The translations under genes were made by a program, and so were the position numbers. The notes beneath the pieces were generated by a model. It was not told the origin of the DNA. It did no database searches and saw nothing but the letters and a program-made list of their open reading frames with translations. From assembly GCA_038363925.1 (NCBI GenBank), contig JAQQWL010000004.1, positions 2,294,001 through 2,358,000 of the forward strand: DNA of 64,000 nt, written 5' to 3'. Source of the stretch: Apiospora phragmitis (taxonomy: Eukaryota; Ascomycota; Sordariomycetes; Amphisphaeriales; Apiosporaceae). Below, in pieces: positions 37,701-50,311 of this stretch (position 1 is its first letter; each line of letters begins with the position of its first letter).

Positions 37701-38909
37701 GGTCTCCAATTGCAAAACAAGGATTTGCAGTTCGTCAAGGGCGAGCCTCAGAAGGCCGAAGCTGATAAGCCCGCCGCCAACGGCACAGCGCCCAATGGCG
37801 TCAATGGCCACTCTCAAGGAGAGAGCAAGAGCAAGAAGAAGAAGAATAAGAACAGAGAGGCCTCTCCTACTTCTGCTGCCACCACTCCTAAGGAGCCGGT
37901 GACATTCACTGCGGATGACATTGTGAACATCGTTCCGATAGTCAAGGACTCTGCCCCTAAGAGTGCTATTTCCGAGGAGGCTCTTGAAGGCGGTAAACAC
38001 TCCATCATGCAAAACAACCGAAGGATCGGACAGGAGCTTCTGCTCGAGTCTCTCACTCTGCATGAGCAGATCTACGGCATTCTGCATCCGGAGGTTGCCC
38101 GCGCTTATTCCAGCCTGTCTCAAATCTACTACCAACTTGACGAGAAGGAGGCTGCGGTGGACTTGGCGCGCAAAGCCGTCATTGTGTCGGAGCGTACTAT
38201 TGGTGTCGACTCTGCCGAGACGCTCTTGTACTACCTGAACCTGAGCTTGTTTGTCCACGGATCCGGCGACAGCAAGACAGCTCTCATCTACGTCAAGCAT
38301 GCCCTCGACTTGTGGAAGATCATTTACGGCCCTGACCACCCCGACTCCATTACCACTCTCAACAACGCCGCCGTGATGCTGCAGCATATGCAGGCTTACC
38401 ACGAGTCTCGTATCTGGTTCGAACAGGCCCTCGCTGTCTGTGAGCGCGTCATGGGCAAGAACAGCTTGAGTGCGGCCAGCCTGCTCTTCCAACTCGCGCA
38501 AGCCTTGGCTTTGGACAAGGAGTCCAAGTCTGCCCTGGTACGGATGAAGGAGTGCTACACCATCTTCAAGGAGACACTGGGTCCCGAGAACAACAACACC
38601 AAGGAGGCCGAATCATGGCTCGAGCAGCTTACTCAAAATGCCGTTGCCATTGCCAAGCGTGACAAGGATGTTCAGTCACGGCGACTCCGCGCCGGGATTA
38701 AGTTCCCGTCGCGTAACTCGGCCCTTACCGGAAATGTCGACCCCGTGTCGTCAATGCAATCTAGCGGACGACCCAAGGCACCTGGCACCGATGCTAGAAG
38801 CATTGATGACTTGATCAAGTTCATTGAGGGTAGCGACTCACAAAAGAAGAGTACGAACAAGAAGCAACCTAGCCGACGGGGTCCTCGTGTTGGCGGCGCC
38901 AGCAAATAA
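34778..38909 (+). CDS. clu1: Clustered mitochondria protein CLU1/CluA, internal stop
   Basis: Four exons: 34778-34814, 34882-34986, 35046-35104 and 35169-38909, about 1313 codons. The N-terminus opens MATQKETPASN, then a ubiquitin-like region (PLTIILPHEPHKIHVV). The CLU domain contains GVGTFTSEGGDDAARVATGK and IVPGIF-type blocks. A charged linker with Ser/Glu/Lys runs follows, then TPR repeats (HPEVARAYSSLSQIYYQLDE, HPDSITTLNNAAVMLQHM) and a basic tail ending RGPRVGGASK. Cytosolic CLU proteins bind mRNAs of nuclear-encoded mitochondrial proteins and keep mitochondria from clustering; CLU1 also co-purifies with eIF3. An in-frame TAA at 36033-36035 (codon about 356, context DWNE-stop-FQSAREL) interrupts an otherwise intact frame. 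The frame on both sides is well conserved, so I annotate one gene. Confidence 0.88.
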
Positions 38910-39944
38910 GTGACTGTTTCGCAAGAGTACATTGCCTTTGGGAGGAACCAAGTAACTGACTGGCTCGGAGGAAATGTCTATACAGAGAAAACAGAAACCT
39001 GCATATAGAGAAGGGAAGGGTGGGCGGAATAGTGATGAGGGATGATCTGTACCATACGGAGGATGGAGGGAAAAATACTTTTGCAGATATGGCTGGAGTA
39101 TATTTGGGTGCTTTGGGGGGGATTATGTGCTGCTTTGTTGGGAGCAACTACTTGCTTGCTCATAGAGACGTGACCGGCTGATCACGATGGCTGCATGAAG
39201 GGGTACGACTGGGGAAACGAAAAAGCATTCGGGCATTTTCTTGTTACATAACATACATCTTCTGTGTGTATGTGTATGTGTACTTTCCTCTCTTGATGAT
39301 GCCATCCATGTATACTTTTTGGCACAACAACAAACACCCTACTACGCTAAAGGCTGACGACGAGCAAAACCTCTGTAACGACATAGCGAGCTTGGGGTTG
39401 CTACTTGTCGGGCGGCCTCTTGTTAAATAGAAAGGCATCTTCACTCTACGGGTTGAGCAATGGATTTGTTGTAAATACTGGTACATGCTTACGAATGAAT
39501 GAATGAATGAGTAACATCAACGTGCTATGAAAATTTCACCACATTACATAAATTACCAAAGTATGACTTCTTCCAGATTCCAGATCACATATCCCGCTGA
39601 GAGGAGTTGTTCTCCTTTGCCGATGAACGTATCGCGATACACATCTGCAGCTGTCAGCCCTGGCAGCCTGGAGGCTGTCGGGATAAAGATCCACTATTGG
39701 TTTGGCTGGGACTAGGAGCCAATCATAGCTGTCCTGACATAGAGTGGGACCACCACTGAAAAAAAGCGCACTAGGCCAGTCACAGCAGACGTCCAGCCCT
39801 AGTAGCGCCGCGCACATTTTCGAAGTGACCGACTTGCACTCAATCGATTTGCCTAGCGATCCGTTCTACTTTTCGTCACCAGTTCTTCAATTCCGCATCC
39901 CCATCACAAACCACCCCGTCTCTGTACAGGAACAGTCAGTCGAG
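38910..39944. other. Intergenic region
   Basis: About 1.0 kb between CLU1 and eL29. It contains a GAAT-type tetranucleotide run near 39493-39510. A short pyrimidine-rich stretch lies near 39868-39890, ahead of the ribosomal protein gene. No other gene seen. Confidence 0.5.
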
Positions 39945-40355
39945 ATGGCCAGTATGTTACCACCCGTGCTCTGCCCTTCGCTCTAGCGATTTGCAAATGG
40001 GAATGCAGTTACTGACAAAATCTCCTGCGCGCAGAGTCAAAGAACTCGTCCCAGCACAACCAGAGCAAGAAGGCTCACCGCAATGGTATCAAGAAGCCTA
40101 AGACCATGCGTTACCCTTCGCTGAAGGGAACCGACCCCAAGTTCCGACGCAACCACAGACATGCTCTGCACGGCACCATGAAGGCTCTGGTACGCGATCC
40201 TTGACTCTCCCACCGATCACCCACCGCGATCACAATTTCGACAAAATACCCCTACATGATTCCCACTGATGGTGACGGGTCAACAATCATCCGGACCGCT
40301 GGCTAACAATTCCCAACAGAAGGAGAAGAAGGAGGGCAAGCGTGAGACCGCATAA
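39945..40355 (+). CDS. rpl29: 60S ribosomal protein eL29
   Basis: Three exons, 39945-39951, 40035-40189 and 40320-40355, give 65 residues, the expected size. Exon 1 is only seven bases (ATG GCC A) and is joined by a GTATGT donor, a layout common for fungal ribosomal proteins. The sequence reads [20 protein letters not shown], then [19 protein letters not shown], with the [15 protein letters not shown] block. The chain is highly basic. eL29 sits on the large subunit surface and is non-essential in yeast. The gene was too small to appear as one open frame but is unambiguous once spliced. Confidence 0.95.
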
Positions 40356-43300
40356 GAAGTTCGCCCACAATTTTTATTCGAGTTTTCGGAGCCAGGGCTT
40401 TAGGGTAGGCAACACCTGCCACGGCGTGCATCGATGGCGAGTTCAGGAACTTTTCGGACCAACGACATTTCACGGGTCCCGGGGATATATGATCATGCAT
40501 TTGGCTATCTTTTACGTCAGAGGACTGTCTTCAATGGAGAAGATTGAATCCAAACTGGGCTAATGAGCCACGATGAACAACAACCAAACCAGCCCGTCCG
40601 CTCGCCTGCGTCCGCCTGCTCGCGTGTCTCTCCGATGCCATTTCCGCCCCGAAGAAGTGATTTGGGCTGCCTCGTTTGTGTGAGATCCGAATACCCATTC
40701 CATCCCTATCTCCATCCCCCATATGAAGTGACTCGAACGGAGCGCAGCGCAAGTTGCTGCTCCGAACGAAAACCGGCATTAGTGTGTACAGCTGTGGAAT
40801 CACTCCCTTGTCCAACTGCTGAAGGAATAATTCTTCGTGCCGAGAAGAACTCTTTGTCCGTCTATTACCAAACGCCTTTGCTCAAACGGTCCGATTGCAA
40901 AGGCGTATGAATGCTGGACTACATCCCCATCATGATCTCATTGATTATATGCACCCGTGCTATCAGCACAGAACCTCTGTATGCATCGTTGTGATGATGT
41001 GGCTGTGAGCGCATCTTATATAGAATTCTGTTCCTATAATAAATTTGAAATTGCGTTGCCAGCGAGGACTATGTGTTGACGACGATGATTGCACGTGATT
41101 CTTCCGTACACTGAATTTGATATGACGGACCAGTCGCAACTCCGGAGAGACCGTGGAATTTCTTCTGCGTAGGCTAAAACCATCATCAACTTCCTACGCT
41201 GTCATCGTCTCAACCCCCTTTCCGTGAACACTAGTAACTCCGTGTCCCGACTATTGGGCTGAGTTTTCCATCTGGCGCCGACTAGATAGGATTTAGCAGT
41301 CGGGAGCGTGCCGGTCTGATGCTGTTTCTTCTACCTGTCAAACGTGGTGTGTGGACTCCTGGCGCTGGGACACTCCGGGCACTGGTTCAAAAGCAGTAGA
41401 AAACTGTGGATCTATTGGAGCTGTGTCCTTTCAGGAGACACGGAGAGCGAGGAGGAAAATAGGAGTCCAGTTGCCTTGACCTTTTTGACATCAGTAGGAC
41501 TGCCCGGTGGACTGCCCGCCTATGCAAGTGCTCCCTTCCTCCTGCGTATTCATGCACGCATAGGCTTACCTATCCCAATTCAGGTACATGACGTGATATA
41601 GGTGGAATTTCGACTTTACCTTCTTCTCTTTGCTTTTTAGAAGAAAGCCTTGTTGGAAATTGGGCCAGGAGCTTCAGGAGCCGTGGTGGGTTCGATTTAT
41701 CGGCCAGCTGGCTCTGTAACTTTGGACGGTTTAGAGTTGATGACCACCTGGGGTGAATAAATACATAGTTGGAGGTGTTTGAGACCAAAGGTATAGTAGT
41801 GTGTATTATCTAAGCAACCCCCTGGAAACGAAGTCTAGACAACTGCAGTTGATTAGACGCAACAGACAGGTGACGTATTTCTACGCAGATGTGTAGGCGC
41901 TTTGGCTGCGGCTTTATAGTTGCGAACGCCCAACTTACTTGCCTAGGCTGAGTTGAGGATGTAAATTACCTTATTCCCTTGGAAGAGGCTCAGACTGCCT
42001 GCGGCAGAAGTGTTTGGGCATAGAGCTTATTGGACATTGGACCAAGTAGTGTGTGGCTGATGATACTCCCGAAAGCAGAGGCAATGGCCCCCGTATGGTG
42101 CAGTCCCATATGCCACCTTTTGCTGCCATATGGTGCTGGTGGAGGCAACACACCACTTTTGGTACGCTGTACAACCTTCTAGCCATTTACTGTACTGGGT
42201 GAACCGTGGATGGCCCCAGACGCACCCAAGCCCAAGACGTTGTAGGTGTGTCCCAGCCTGGTATCTAATACCGGGATCCCGCATGCCAAAGGCAGACAGC
42301 CATGACCCTACATGTATGTACTCGAGCTCTCCCAGCTGACAGGTGTCTACATTGCACAGTTTTTACCGACTTTGTACATAGCATAGGTGTTAAGGTTCAC
42401 CGGTTATGATCCCTCCTTTCAATATGCATGGCATCTCCCGAAAATCGTCGTATTGATGTTCGTATTCATCTCATATGGGGTGGTAGAGTAACCGATCAAG
42501 TTGGTACATTGTAACGCTGGTGGTGAGGTCTGAAGGCCGCTCCGAGTCCCGACTGGTCGAAAAGTGGAAGCTAATGGAGCCCACAACGCCTACCGCCGCT
42601 CGCTACAGGCTTAACAGGCCTATGAGCGCCGCCCACAGAACGACCCTAAGGGCCCCTAACGACTGTCCCTAGAGTTCAGCCCCATCCAGTTCAGTAGCAT
42701 GTCTTCCCAAGAAACATTTGGTCTGATCAAAAACAGGGACCTGCTGTTCCATTCAATGAATTTTCCCTTCTGCTGTCGGATTGAGAACTTGTCTGCTGCT
42801 TGCTCCATAAGTTTTCCTTGCAAAAGATCACGCCCAAATGCAGGCAGAATTACGGTGGTGTGCTGCACTCATTTTTGTTGTTTGCATTGAATTGTTCTTG
42901 TCCTTGACAATCAAAGCCATCATTTCACTAGACAGTATTTTCGTAAGCTATTCTGGCCAGTCTCCCAGGCTCAGGCAGCTCGAAGTGGATTCAATCGAGG
43001 CTTTGTTGTTGCATCGCCCTTGGAAGAAGCCATCCATCGAGAATCTCGAAACAGTGCATTACCTGACTCCCCCTTGTCCTCTCTTTCACACGGGCCATCG
43101 ATCGCCCCCGTTCCGGACTGCAGGGGTCTTTCGTCGTTTCACATTGCCTGCCAGCCCTGTCCGTCTTTCCCTTTGGGGCTCTTCGACTCGACTGACAAGA
43201 CTGACTGCCTGCCTTTCTGCTGTGTGTCGTCTGCTTCTGCTTCTGCGCCTCTGCTTCATGAAGGTGTGCTGGACAGTCTTCCCGTGCAGAGAACCACATT

Positions 43301-43579
43301 TCCCCATCTAGCCGACCCTGCCCGGGCGATTAGAAATAATCCCCTTTCCGACTTCTTGTCTCATCCCCTCCCTTCATTGTCTTGCTGCTGCAGCCTTTCA
43401 GCTAGCTAGCTCTCCTTTAGCATCATCTTCAAGAGCACATCCCATCACACACCAAAGCCGTGCTTCACAAGCAAAGGCCAAGCAGTCGATATTTCCTTCT
43501 TCGAAAAGAAAAAATCAACTATCGTTGCTTGAGCTAGTGTTGTCGTGTAAGGTGTCTCGCGAGGCAACCTCTGCTAAAT
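40356..43579. other. Gene-poor region with Vts1 leader at its end
   Basis: About 3.2 kb without a recognised coding region. The part from about 43330 to 43579 is CT-rich, with repeats such as CAGCTAGCTAGCTCTCC, and probably is the Vts1 5' leader. The open frame at 42838-43311 has no recognisable motif and is not annotated. Confidence 0.5.
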
Positions 43580-45505
43580 ATGAATCGGAACAGCACCCCG
43601 GAAGCCAACACGGCATCGTCGCTTCGCCCGCCGTCGGCAAGGACCTCCGCAGCCGCTCAGCATAACCTGCGAGCCTCCGCCGACATGGCTGCCATGGTCG
43701 GCAACTCGCCCTCGAGCCGAATCCGCCCGTCGTCTGACTTCTACGGCCAGTCTCAGGGCCAAGGCCAGGGCGGCGACGCCGACCCCCAGGACAAGATGAC
43801 GCAGCAGTGGATAGCCGACATCGACCAGTACGAGACCACACTGGAAGAGATGGCCGCGGCTACGCTGGACCAGGACTTCAAGGACGAGCTGAGCGCCATT
43901 GAGCAGTGGTTCCGAGTCCTGTCCGAAGCCGAACGCACAGCTGCCTTGTATGCTTTGCTGCAGCAGACTACCCAAGTGCAAATTCGTTTCTTTATTCAGG
44001 TTCTTCAGCAGATGGGCAAGAGCCACCCGATGGCTGGCGTCTTGTCACCCGCCAACTTTGATAAGGGTAAGTCTTATACTCATTGTTCGATTTTTTCTCT
44101 TCGGTTTATTGATTCTCGATTCTAACTTTTTGGCTCGTACCACAGATCCCATGTCGAACCGCCTTAGCGATGCTATGGGAAAGTTGAACGTCAACTCGAC
44201 CAGAAACTCGATGTCCCAGGCTCAGACTTCAGCTAAGAGACACTCTGGCCTCGACCCCTCGACCATCAATGCCATGTTCCCCGATGCCGCCGCTGCTATC
44301 GCAACCGAGAAGGCCAAGTTCACCCAGCAGACTGGAAACCAGCCTCCGTCGAACCGTAACAGCGCTGCCGTCGACGTCCGCAACTCTCTTGCCGCCCCTA
44401 CAATTGCTGAAGAGTCCAACGGCCAGAACCCCTCTTCCCCTTGGGAAGGTGGCAGACCCAAGTCTTCTTCTGGGCAGGCCCCCATGGGCCAGTTCGCGCA
44501 GCCGCCGCCCTCTGCCGGCCTACGGTCACCCAGACCGCCCCAACTTGGTGGCGGTGGCAACAACATCCAGAGCACCACCCTTACGACCGGCGATAAGCAG
44601 GGCTCCGACCTTCCTCTTCTTTTCTCCCTACACCGCTGGTGGTAACTGGGCCTCTATGGTGAACACTCCTATGGTTCCCAACTTTCAACCAGGCGGCGGC
44701 CCTAATCAGGCTGACATGGTTGCCAATGCGACTGCCATGAAGCTTGCTGCTCTATCTACTGTAAATAACCGTTTTGCGCTGGACGACGTACGAAAATATC
44801 GCCGGGCGAGATCTAATGATGCTCCGGGAGCAAACCAGAACCCTCTTTCACCAGGCGTCCAGGCAGGTGGCATCCCTAATCATGTTGTTATGATCAACGA
44901 GCACGGACAGGTTATTAGCAGAGACCAGATGATTGCCCTGCAGAACCAGCAGATGGGCAGCTTCGGCGCTCGCTCGCGACCTAGCTCGCCGGGTATTGCC
45001 ATGCAAGGTGGTTTCCCCGGCGGAGGAGCCATGCCCTTTGCTTCGCCCCAGAACAACGGCTTCCTAGGTGTCTACGATGGCAACCCCTTGTTAAGCGGTG
45101 GTCTTGGCATGGGTCAGATGGGTCTTTCGCCCGAGGGCTATCTGTCTGATCACTCCGACATGAACCGCGGCCGATCCCCGCGCGGTCGCCGTGGCACCTC
45201 GAAGCCTCCGGAGGACCCGACCGACCCTACTCTTCTGCAGGACATCCCCGCTTGGCTACGCAGTCTTCGCTTGCACAAGTACACGGATAATCTGAAGGAT
45301 TTGAAGTGGACCGATCTGGTTGAGCTGGACGACGAGGCCCTGGAGAAGCGAGGCGTCAACGCGCTAGGCGCTAGACGTAAGATGCTTAAGGTTTTCGAGC
45401 AGGTCAAGGGTAAGTAAGAACATCATGGATCCTGCGTTTCGCCATCAGACATGATCGTATACTAAAAGACTCGCAGAAGCCAAGGCTGACGGCAAGCTGG
45501 CCTAG
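43580..45505 (+). CDS. vts1: SAM-domain RNA-binding protein Vts1, one-base frameshift
   Basis: Three exons: 43580-44066, 44146-45409 and 45477-45505, about 592 residues. An N-terminal conserved helical block ([40 protein letters not shown]) is followed by a disordered Asn/Ser/Pro/Gly-rich middle. Then come [16 protein letters not shown] and [20 protein letters not shown], and a C-terminal SAM domain ([40 protein letters not shown]). Vts1/Smaug proteins bind stem-loops in mRNAs through the SAM domain and recruit the Ccr4-Not deadenylase. The frame breaks in a run of four T at 44620-44623, at the junction DLPLL / SPYTAGGNW. The exon lengths sum to one base more than a multiple of three, in agreement with one extra T. 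Splicing into the final short exon gives EAKADGKLA and a stop. Confidence 0.88.
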
Positions 45506-46762
45506 CCATTTTCTAATGAGCGAGGAGCAAACTTTGACAGTAGTTCTTAGCAGTTCAGACTTAACATCGGTAGATAATAACTAGTATCGAGAGGTCAGGC
45601 CACCCCTTTATCATCACTGGCAGGGAAAATTCAGGATACTCAGGGTGCATCTAGGGGGGTTTCGGAGCTAGGATATACATGGCAATGCTGTTCTTCCGTG
45701 GATTCTGGAAGGGAAGAGGGAAGGCATTTGTTGCTTGATTGTTTCTCGGAGTGAAACTTATGGCGTGTCAGGCGGTTTTTCTCAACCTATCCATGAGACA
45801 ATCAAAGCATAGCGGATTTTGTTGTTGTTGACCTTTCTATGTATTGTTCTGAAATTGTGTACATAAAAAAACATCCATCGTTTTCATCATCATCGACAAC
45901 AGCGGGGGTTAGGCGAAGAAGAGATGGGGACGGGTGGATGGATGGACTGGATAGTCGTCGGTCTGTCACCACAGTACCACTGCTTATTTATCTTTCCTTG
46001 CACTCGGAATACGAACTCGGGAAGAAGATTCACAAGCGCGAAACTTTCGTCACGCTACTTGACTTGCTTTGCTTGTGAATACGGACTCTCTTGGTGACAT
46101 GAATGCAGATCTGTCCATTCTGCTCTACAGGCGCATCTGGAGAAATAGCTGGGAATTGTCAACATTGGATATAGCTGTCTTCCTTATTGGATGGGGGAGT
46201 CGTCAATAAGTCCGACCTGACGATGGTTGAGATTGGAAGCTTCCAGCTGGCGCGCAGGTGACGTTATGCATATAGCAGGTACAAGCTTATGATAGATGAG
46301 TGCGAACAGGAATATGCCGGACTGTAAGATATATATCTAACGTCGAAAGAGTAGATGCATTCTTTCAGAACGAACCAACCCAGTCCCCCCAAAAGAAAAG
46401 AAAGAAAGAACCGGAAGATCATCTATTTGATTAATACCAAGGTCGTATGAAACAACTTCACCCGATGTTCAATCTGTAGGGTGGGATTCAACCGTACAAA
46501 TGCGTTGTCATGCCTTCTGATGATTTGGGACAAGAACTTTTACTGCTCACAAGACGATGTGACGAGCAGCTTTGATTAATCTACGGGTTTGATCTTTTTT
46601 TGGTAAACGTTTGTTGTCCCACTCTTGATTGGGATAACCAACAGTTTGTTACACTTTCTCCGTTCACTCGGCCCATGGAAATCGCAACTTGAATTGGTGT
46701 CGCTGCTCCAGCCCCAACCAAAAACACTACATCTCGGTATCTTGTCTACCCAGCACCAGATC
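45506..46762. other. Intergenic region
   Basis: About 1.25 kb between Vts1 and Sfc4 on the same strand, holding the Vts1 3' end and the Sfc4 promoter. The Sfc4 frame stays open back to 46625, but that extension is not conserved-looking. Confidence 0.5.
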
Positions 46763-49700
46763 ATGGAGCAACCAGACACGAGACAGTGGCTACACGCCGC
46801 AGCCGACGCTTTTGCCCAATCTCGAGCGCAGGCGTCGTACCAAAATGGCCCCGCCGTACCTCCGGAAGGCCTGCGGGTGGAGGAACCAACAGAAGAGAAC
46901 GACGCCCTCCTCGAGAGCCAGAAGCAAGCGCTAGGCACGTTCGAGGACTCGGTGCGAAACTTCGTCAACGCGCGCGACATCAAGAAGGCCGTTAAGTTCG
47001 GCCTCGACGAAGACCCGCAGGCGGCCGCCAACAAGGCCCCGCGCATCATCAAGAAACGGGGTCCCCGCAGGGCCGCCGAGCCCACCGGCGACGTCAAGAT
47101 GCGGCTGAACTACGCCACGACCGCCTATATGGAGGGTCGACTCGACGACGCCCTGACCTACGTCGAGGACGCCATCCGCATCAACGGCGAGATCCACCGG
47201 GCGTGGACCCTGCTCGCCAGCATCCTCCAGGACCGCGGCGAGGTCAAGCAGGGCCTCTTGGCGCTCGTGTGCGCCGCCCATCTGGAGCCCAAGGTCATCA
47301 CCGGCTGGGTCCACTGCGCACAGTTGGCGCTCCAGCTGCTCGACAGCTACCCGGAGGACTTTGAGGATGTCTCCAAGATCGGGCTGATGGCCTTGTCACA
47401 GGCGATCCGGATTGAGCCGGACAATATCGCGACGCGCCAGGGCAGGGCCGACCTTTACCTCGCGCGGGAGAGCTACAAGCACGCCATCGGGGAGTACGAG
47501 GTTATCCTACAGCACCCCTACGACCTCGCTGCGCTCCGCGGTCTCGTGGAAGCCGCCGTTCAGCTGGGGATGACGCGGAAAAGGGGGCCGAGAAGCCCCA
47601 GTATGCTGCCAAGGAGGCATACCAGCGTGGCATCGAGCATTACCGAAATGAGTTCGAGCTAGGCAGTCATGATCCAAATCTTCCTCTCACCTGGGATGAT
47701 ATGATCATGTATATCGAGCTCCTACACCACTTGAAGCAATGGGAGGATGTGATCAGCCAGACCAAGCTGTACGCAAGGTGGCTGCTTGGAAGGAGAGACG
47801 AGGATTTCTGGGACAATCTGCAGGACGACCGTGAATGGGATAACTACGATCACCGGCGTAATGAGATGATTCCAGATTACGCCCCCGGAAAGCATCCAAT
47901 GGAGTCATATGGCTTGGGTCTTCCCCTTCGTTTACGGGCCAAGCTTGCAATCTGCCGCCTCCACTTAAAACATGGTGATGAAGCCATGGTACGTGTCTAC
48001 TTTATAAGGCTTTCATATAGGTACTCAGCTGACCATGAATACAGCACCATCTGGAATGGTTCGAACCCGTGGAGCTCGTTCCCGAAGACGACCAATACTC
48101 GGATATCTTTGCTGAAATAGCCGGGGCCTTATACGAACACCAGCACTTCGCACGAGCCCTGCGCTTCTACGATCCCCTTCGGCATCAAGAAGGATACCTC
48201 GACGCGGCCCAGGTGTACCAAGTCGGAAAATGCTATCTGGAGGCAGGGAACAAGCGAGAGGCAGAAGACTATTTTGCTGCCGCCCTGGACGCTGAGGAGT
48301 CAACTATTGACACTCGTATCGGGGCACGTTACGAACTGGCGAAGATGTACGAAGCGGCCCGACAGGGAGAGGAGGCCTACATCTTGGTAAACGAAGCTAT
48401 GGAGCTGGAGAGAGACCGCGATGAGAACCGGCAGTATGGCGACGACTATGGCGGATACAGACCTCGCAGGCCACTCAAGGCAAAGCGGAAGTCCACTGGC
48501 CCGAGGAAACCTAGAGCAAAGGGAGACAAGGCGGCAAGACGTCCGAGAGAACCAAGGACCGGCCCGAAGCAACCTTACAAGCGTCGTGTACGAATCTTCG
48601 CTCTGAATGAGGACCGAGAGCGCGAGGAGAATGCAAGATCCGCGCACTTGGCTACGAAATGGGAGATTGTGCGCGCAGCTAATTACCAGACCGACGAACT
48701 TTCCGGAGGCCCCGGCGAGGAATGGATGGCAGCCGCCAAAGAGCTTATCGAAGACTTCTGCTCGTTCAAGGCTTTCTTCCCCTGGGAGAGATATCTTGTG
48801 AACATTGGACTCAAGCAGGACAAAGGGGGCCTGTCTTCGACGAACCCTACGCTCTTGAAGATGGCCCAGCGCTTGAAAGACAGTAAGTCTTTTCCTCCAT
48901 CGTCGATTTCCATCGCCACAAAACGTAAACTGACTTGTGCAATTAGATATCAATAGTTCCCAAGCAGATCAGGGAAACCGTGCCCAGTCGAACCTCGAAA
49001 AACGCGCGCACGAGAACCCCGTGGAATATCGCGATGTCACTTTTCCCGAATGGCTCGACCTTTTTGTTGGATATGCCCTAGCCTTGGCCCAGATCGGTGA
49101 GACGAAAGAGGCTTACAAGGTTTGCGAGTCGGCGAAGGACGCCAATGTCTTTTTCGAGGATACGGCCAACCTGTTCCTGATACATGTAGCGATGGCGGGT
49201 ATGTTCTCCAATTGTGCACCCGAGCGATGTGACGAGTTGGTATTAATATGCTCCTGCAGCTTGTGCCCTCCGCGCCCGCGATGAAGAGAAGTGTGTCGAG
49301 GTTGCTCGTTACATCATGTCCAAGAACCAGTTTTCAACCGATGGCTACCGTGTCTACGCCGCCATATGCCGACTTTGTTCGTCCACGGCCGGTTGGTATG
49401 CCGATTCTCGAGTGCAGAAGTTCACGCTGCGCCAGATCAAGATGATGGATGCTGCCCTGCTACCGCCGGAGCAGAAGGACAAGTCGCTCGAGGGCCAGGA
49501 TATTAAAGTCTATCCCGGCAAAGAACTCGACGCGACATTGTTGATGATGTACGGTCATATCCTGTTCGTGTCGAACAGCTTCACCTATGCTCTCAGTAAG
49601 TTGGACCAAATAAAACCTCAGTGAAGAAACCTCGGCGAATAAGAACAAAGTGCTAATTTCTACCTACGTACCTCATAGACTACTTCATCCGGGCCCACGC

Positions 49701-50139
49701 GAGAGAGCCGGATAACCCCATGGTCAACATCAGCATTGGCCTGGCCTACGTACACTACTCGCTGAAGCGCCAGGCCGAGAACCGCCAGTACCTGATAGTG
49801 CAGGGGCTGACTTTCTTGCACAAGTACTATGACCAGCGGCTGGCGTCGGCGGGGGCGTGCTCGATGCAGCGCCAGGAGGCGCACTACAACCTCGGGCGCA
49901 GCTACCACCAGCTGGGGCTCACGCACCTGGCCATCCGGTACTACCGCCTTGTCCTGCAGGAGATCGAGGCCAACCCCCCTGAGGCAGAGGCAGAAGAGGA
50001 GGAAGGAGGATTGATAATGAGGAGGCGGAAGATGGAGAGTCTGGGGCAGGAGGCTGCCTACAATATCCAGAATTGCTGTCTCATTGGCGGGGATATGATT
50101 GCGGCTCGGAGCGTGGCTGGGCGGTATTTGGTGCTATGA
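46763..50139 (+). CDS. sfc4: TFIIIC subunit Sfc4/Tfc4 (TPR protein), one-base frameshift
   Basis: Subunit of the Pol III factor TFIIIC (tau-131 in yeast), which binds the A box region of tRNA genes and recruits TFIIIB. Five exons: 46763-47988, 48045-48882, 48947-49198, 49260-49595 and 49679-50139, about 1037 residues. TPR repeats are plain near the start (RLNYATTAYMEGRLDDALTY, HRAWTLLASILQDRGEVKQG) and the end (EAHYNLGRSYHQLGLTHLAI). A basic, Arg/Lys-rich linker sits around 48470-48600. In exon 1 the reading frame changes at a GGGG run at 47566-47569, between EAAVQLG and DAEKGAEKPQYAAKEAYQ. The exon sum is one base short of a multiple of three, in agreement with one missing G. The start MEQPDTRQW is the first Met in the conserved-looking part. 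The 3' end converges on the NCS1 permease. Confidence 0.87.
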
Positions 50140-50311
50140 GAGCGCAGCACACGTTGTATAGGTATTATGAAGTGATCAAGCATGCAAGCTTATTGTCATC
50201 AAGTCGATGAAGAGTTTGGTCCTTGAGTTCATGCATTAAGTGCATAACGTTCCAGCCAAGCTGTACAGTCAGGCCCATCTCTATATTAAAACAATAATAC
50301 CCCTTGACTCC

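Noticed and set aside
37632..38501. 289-codon minus-strand frame
   Set aside because: Opposite the CLU1 TPR region, which is clearly coding on the plus strand.
42838..43311. 157-codon plus-strand frame before Vts1
   Set aside because: Hydrophobic start but no family resemblance; overlaps the probable Vts1 leader.
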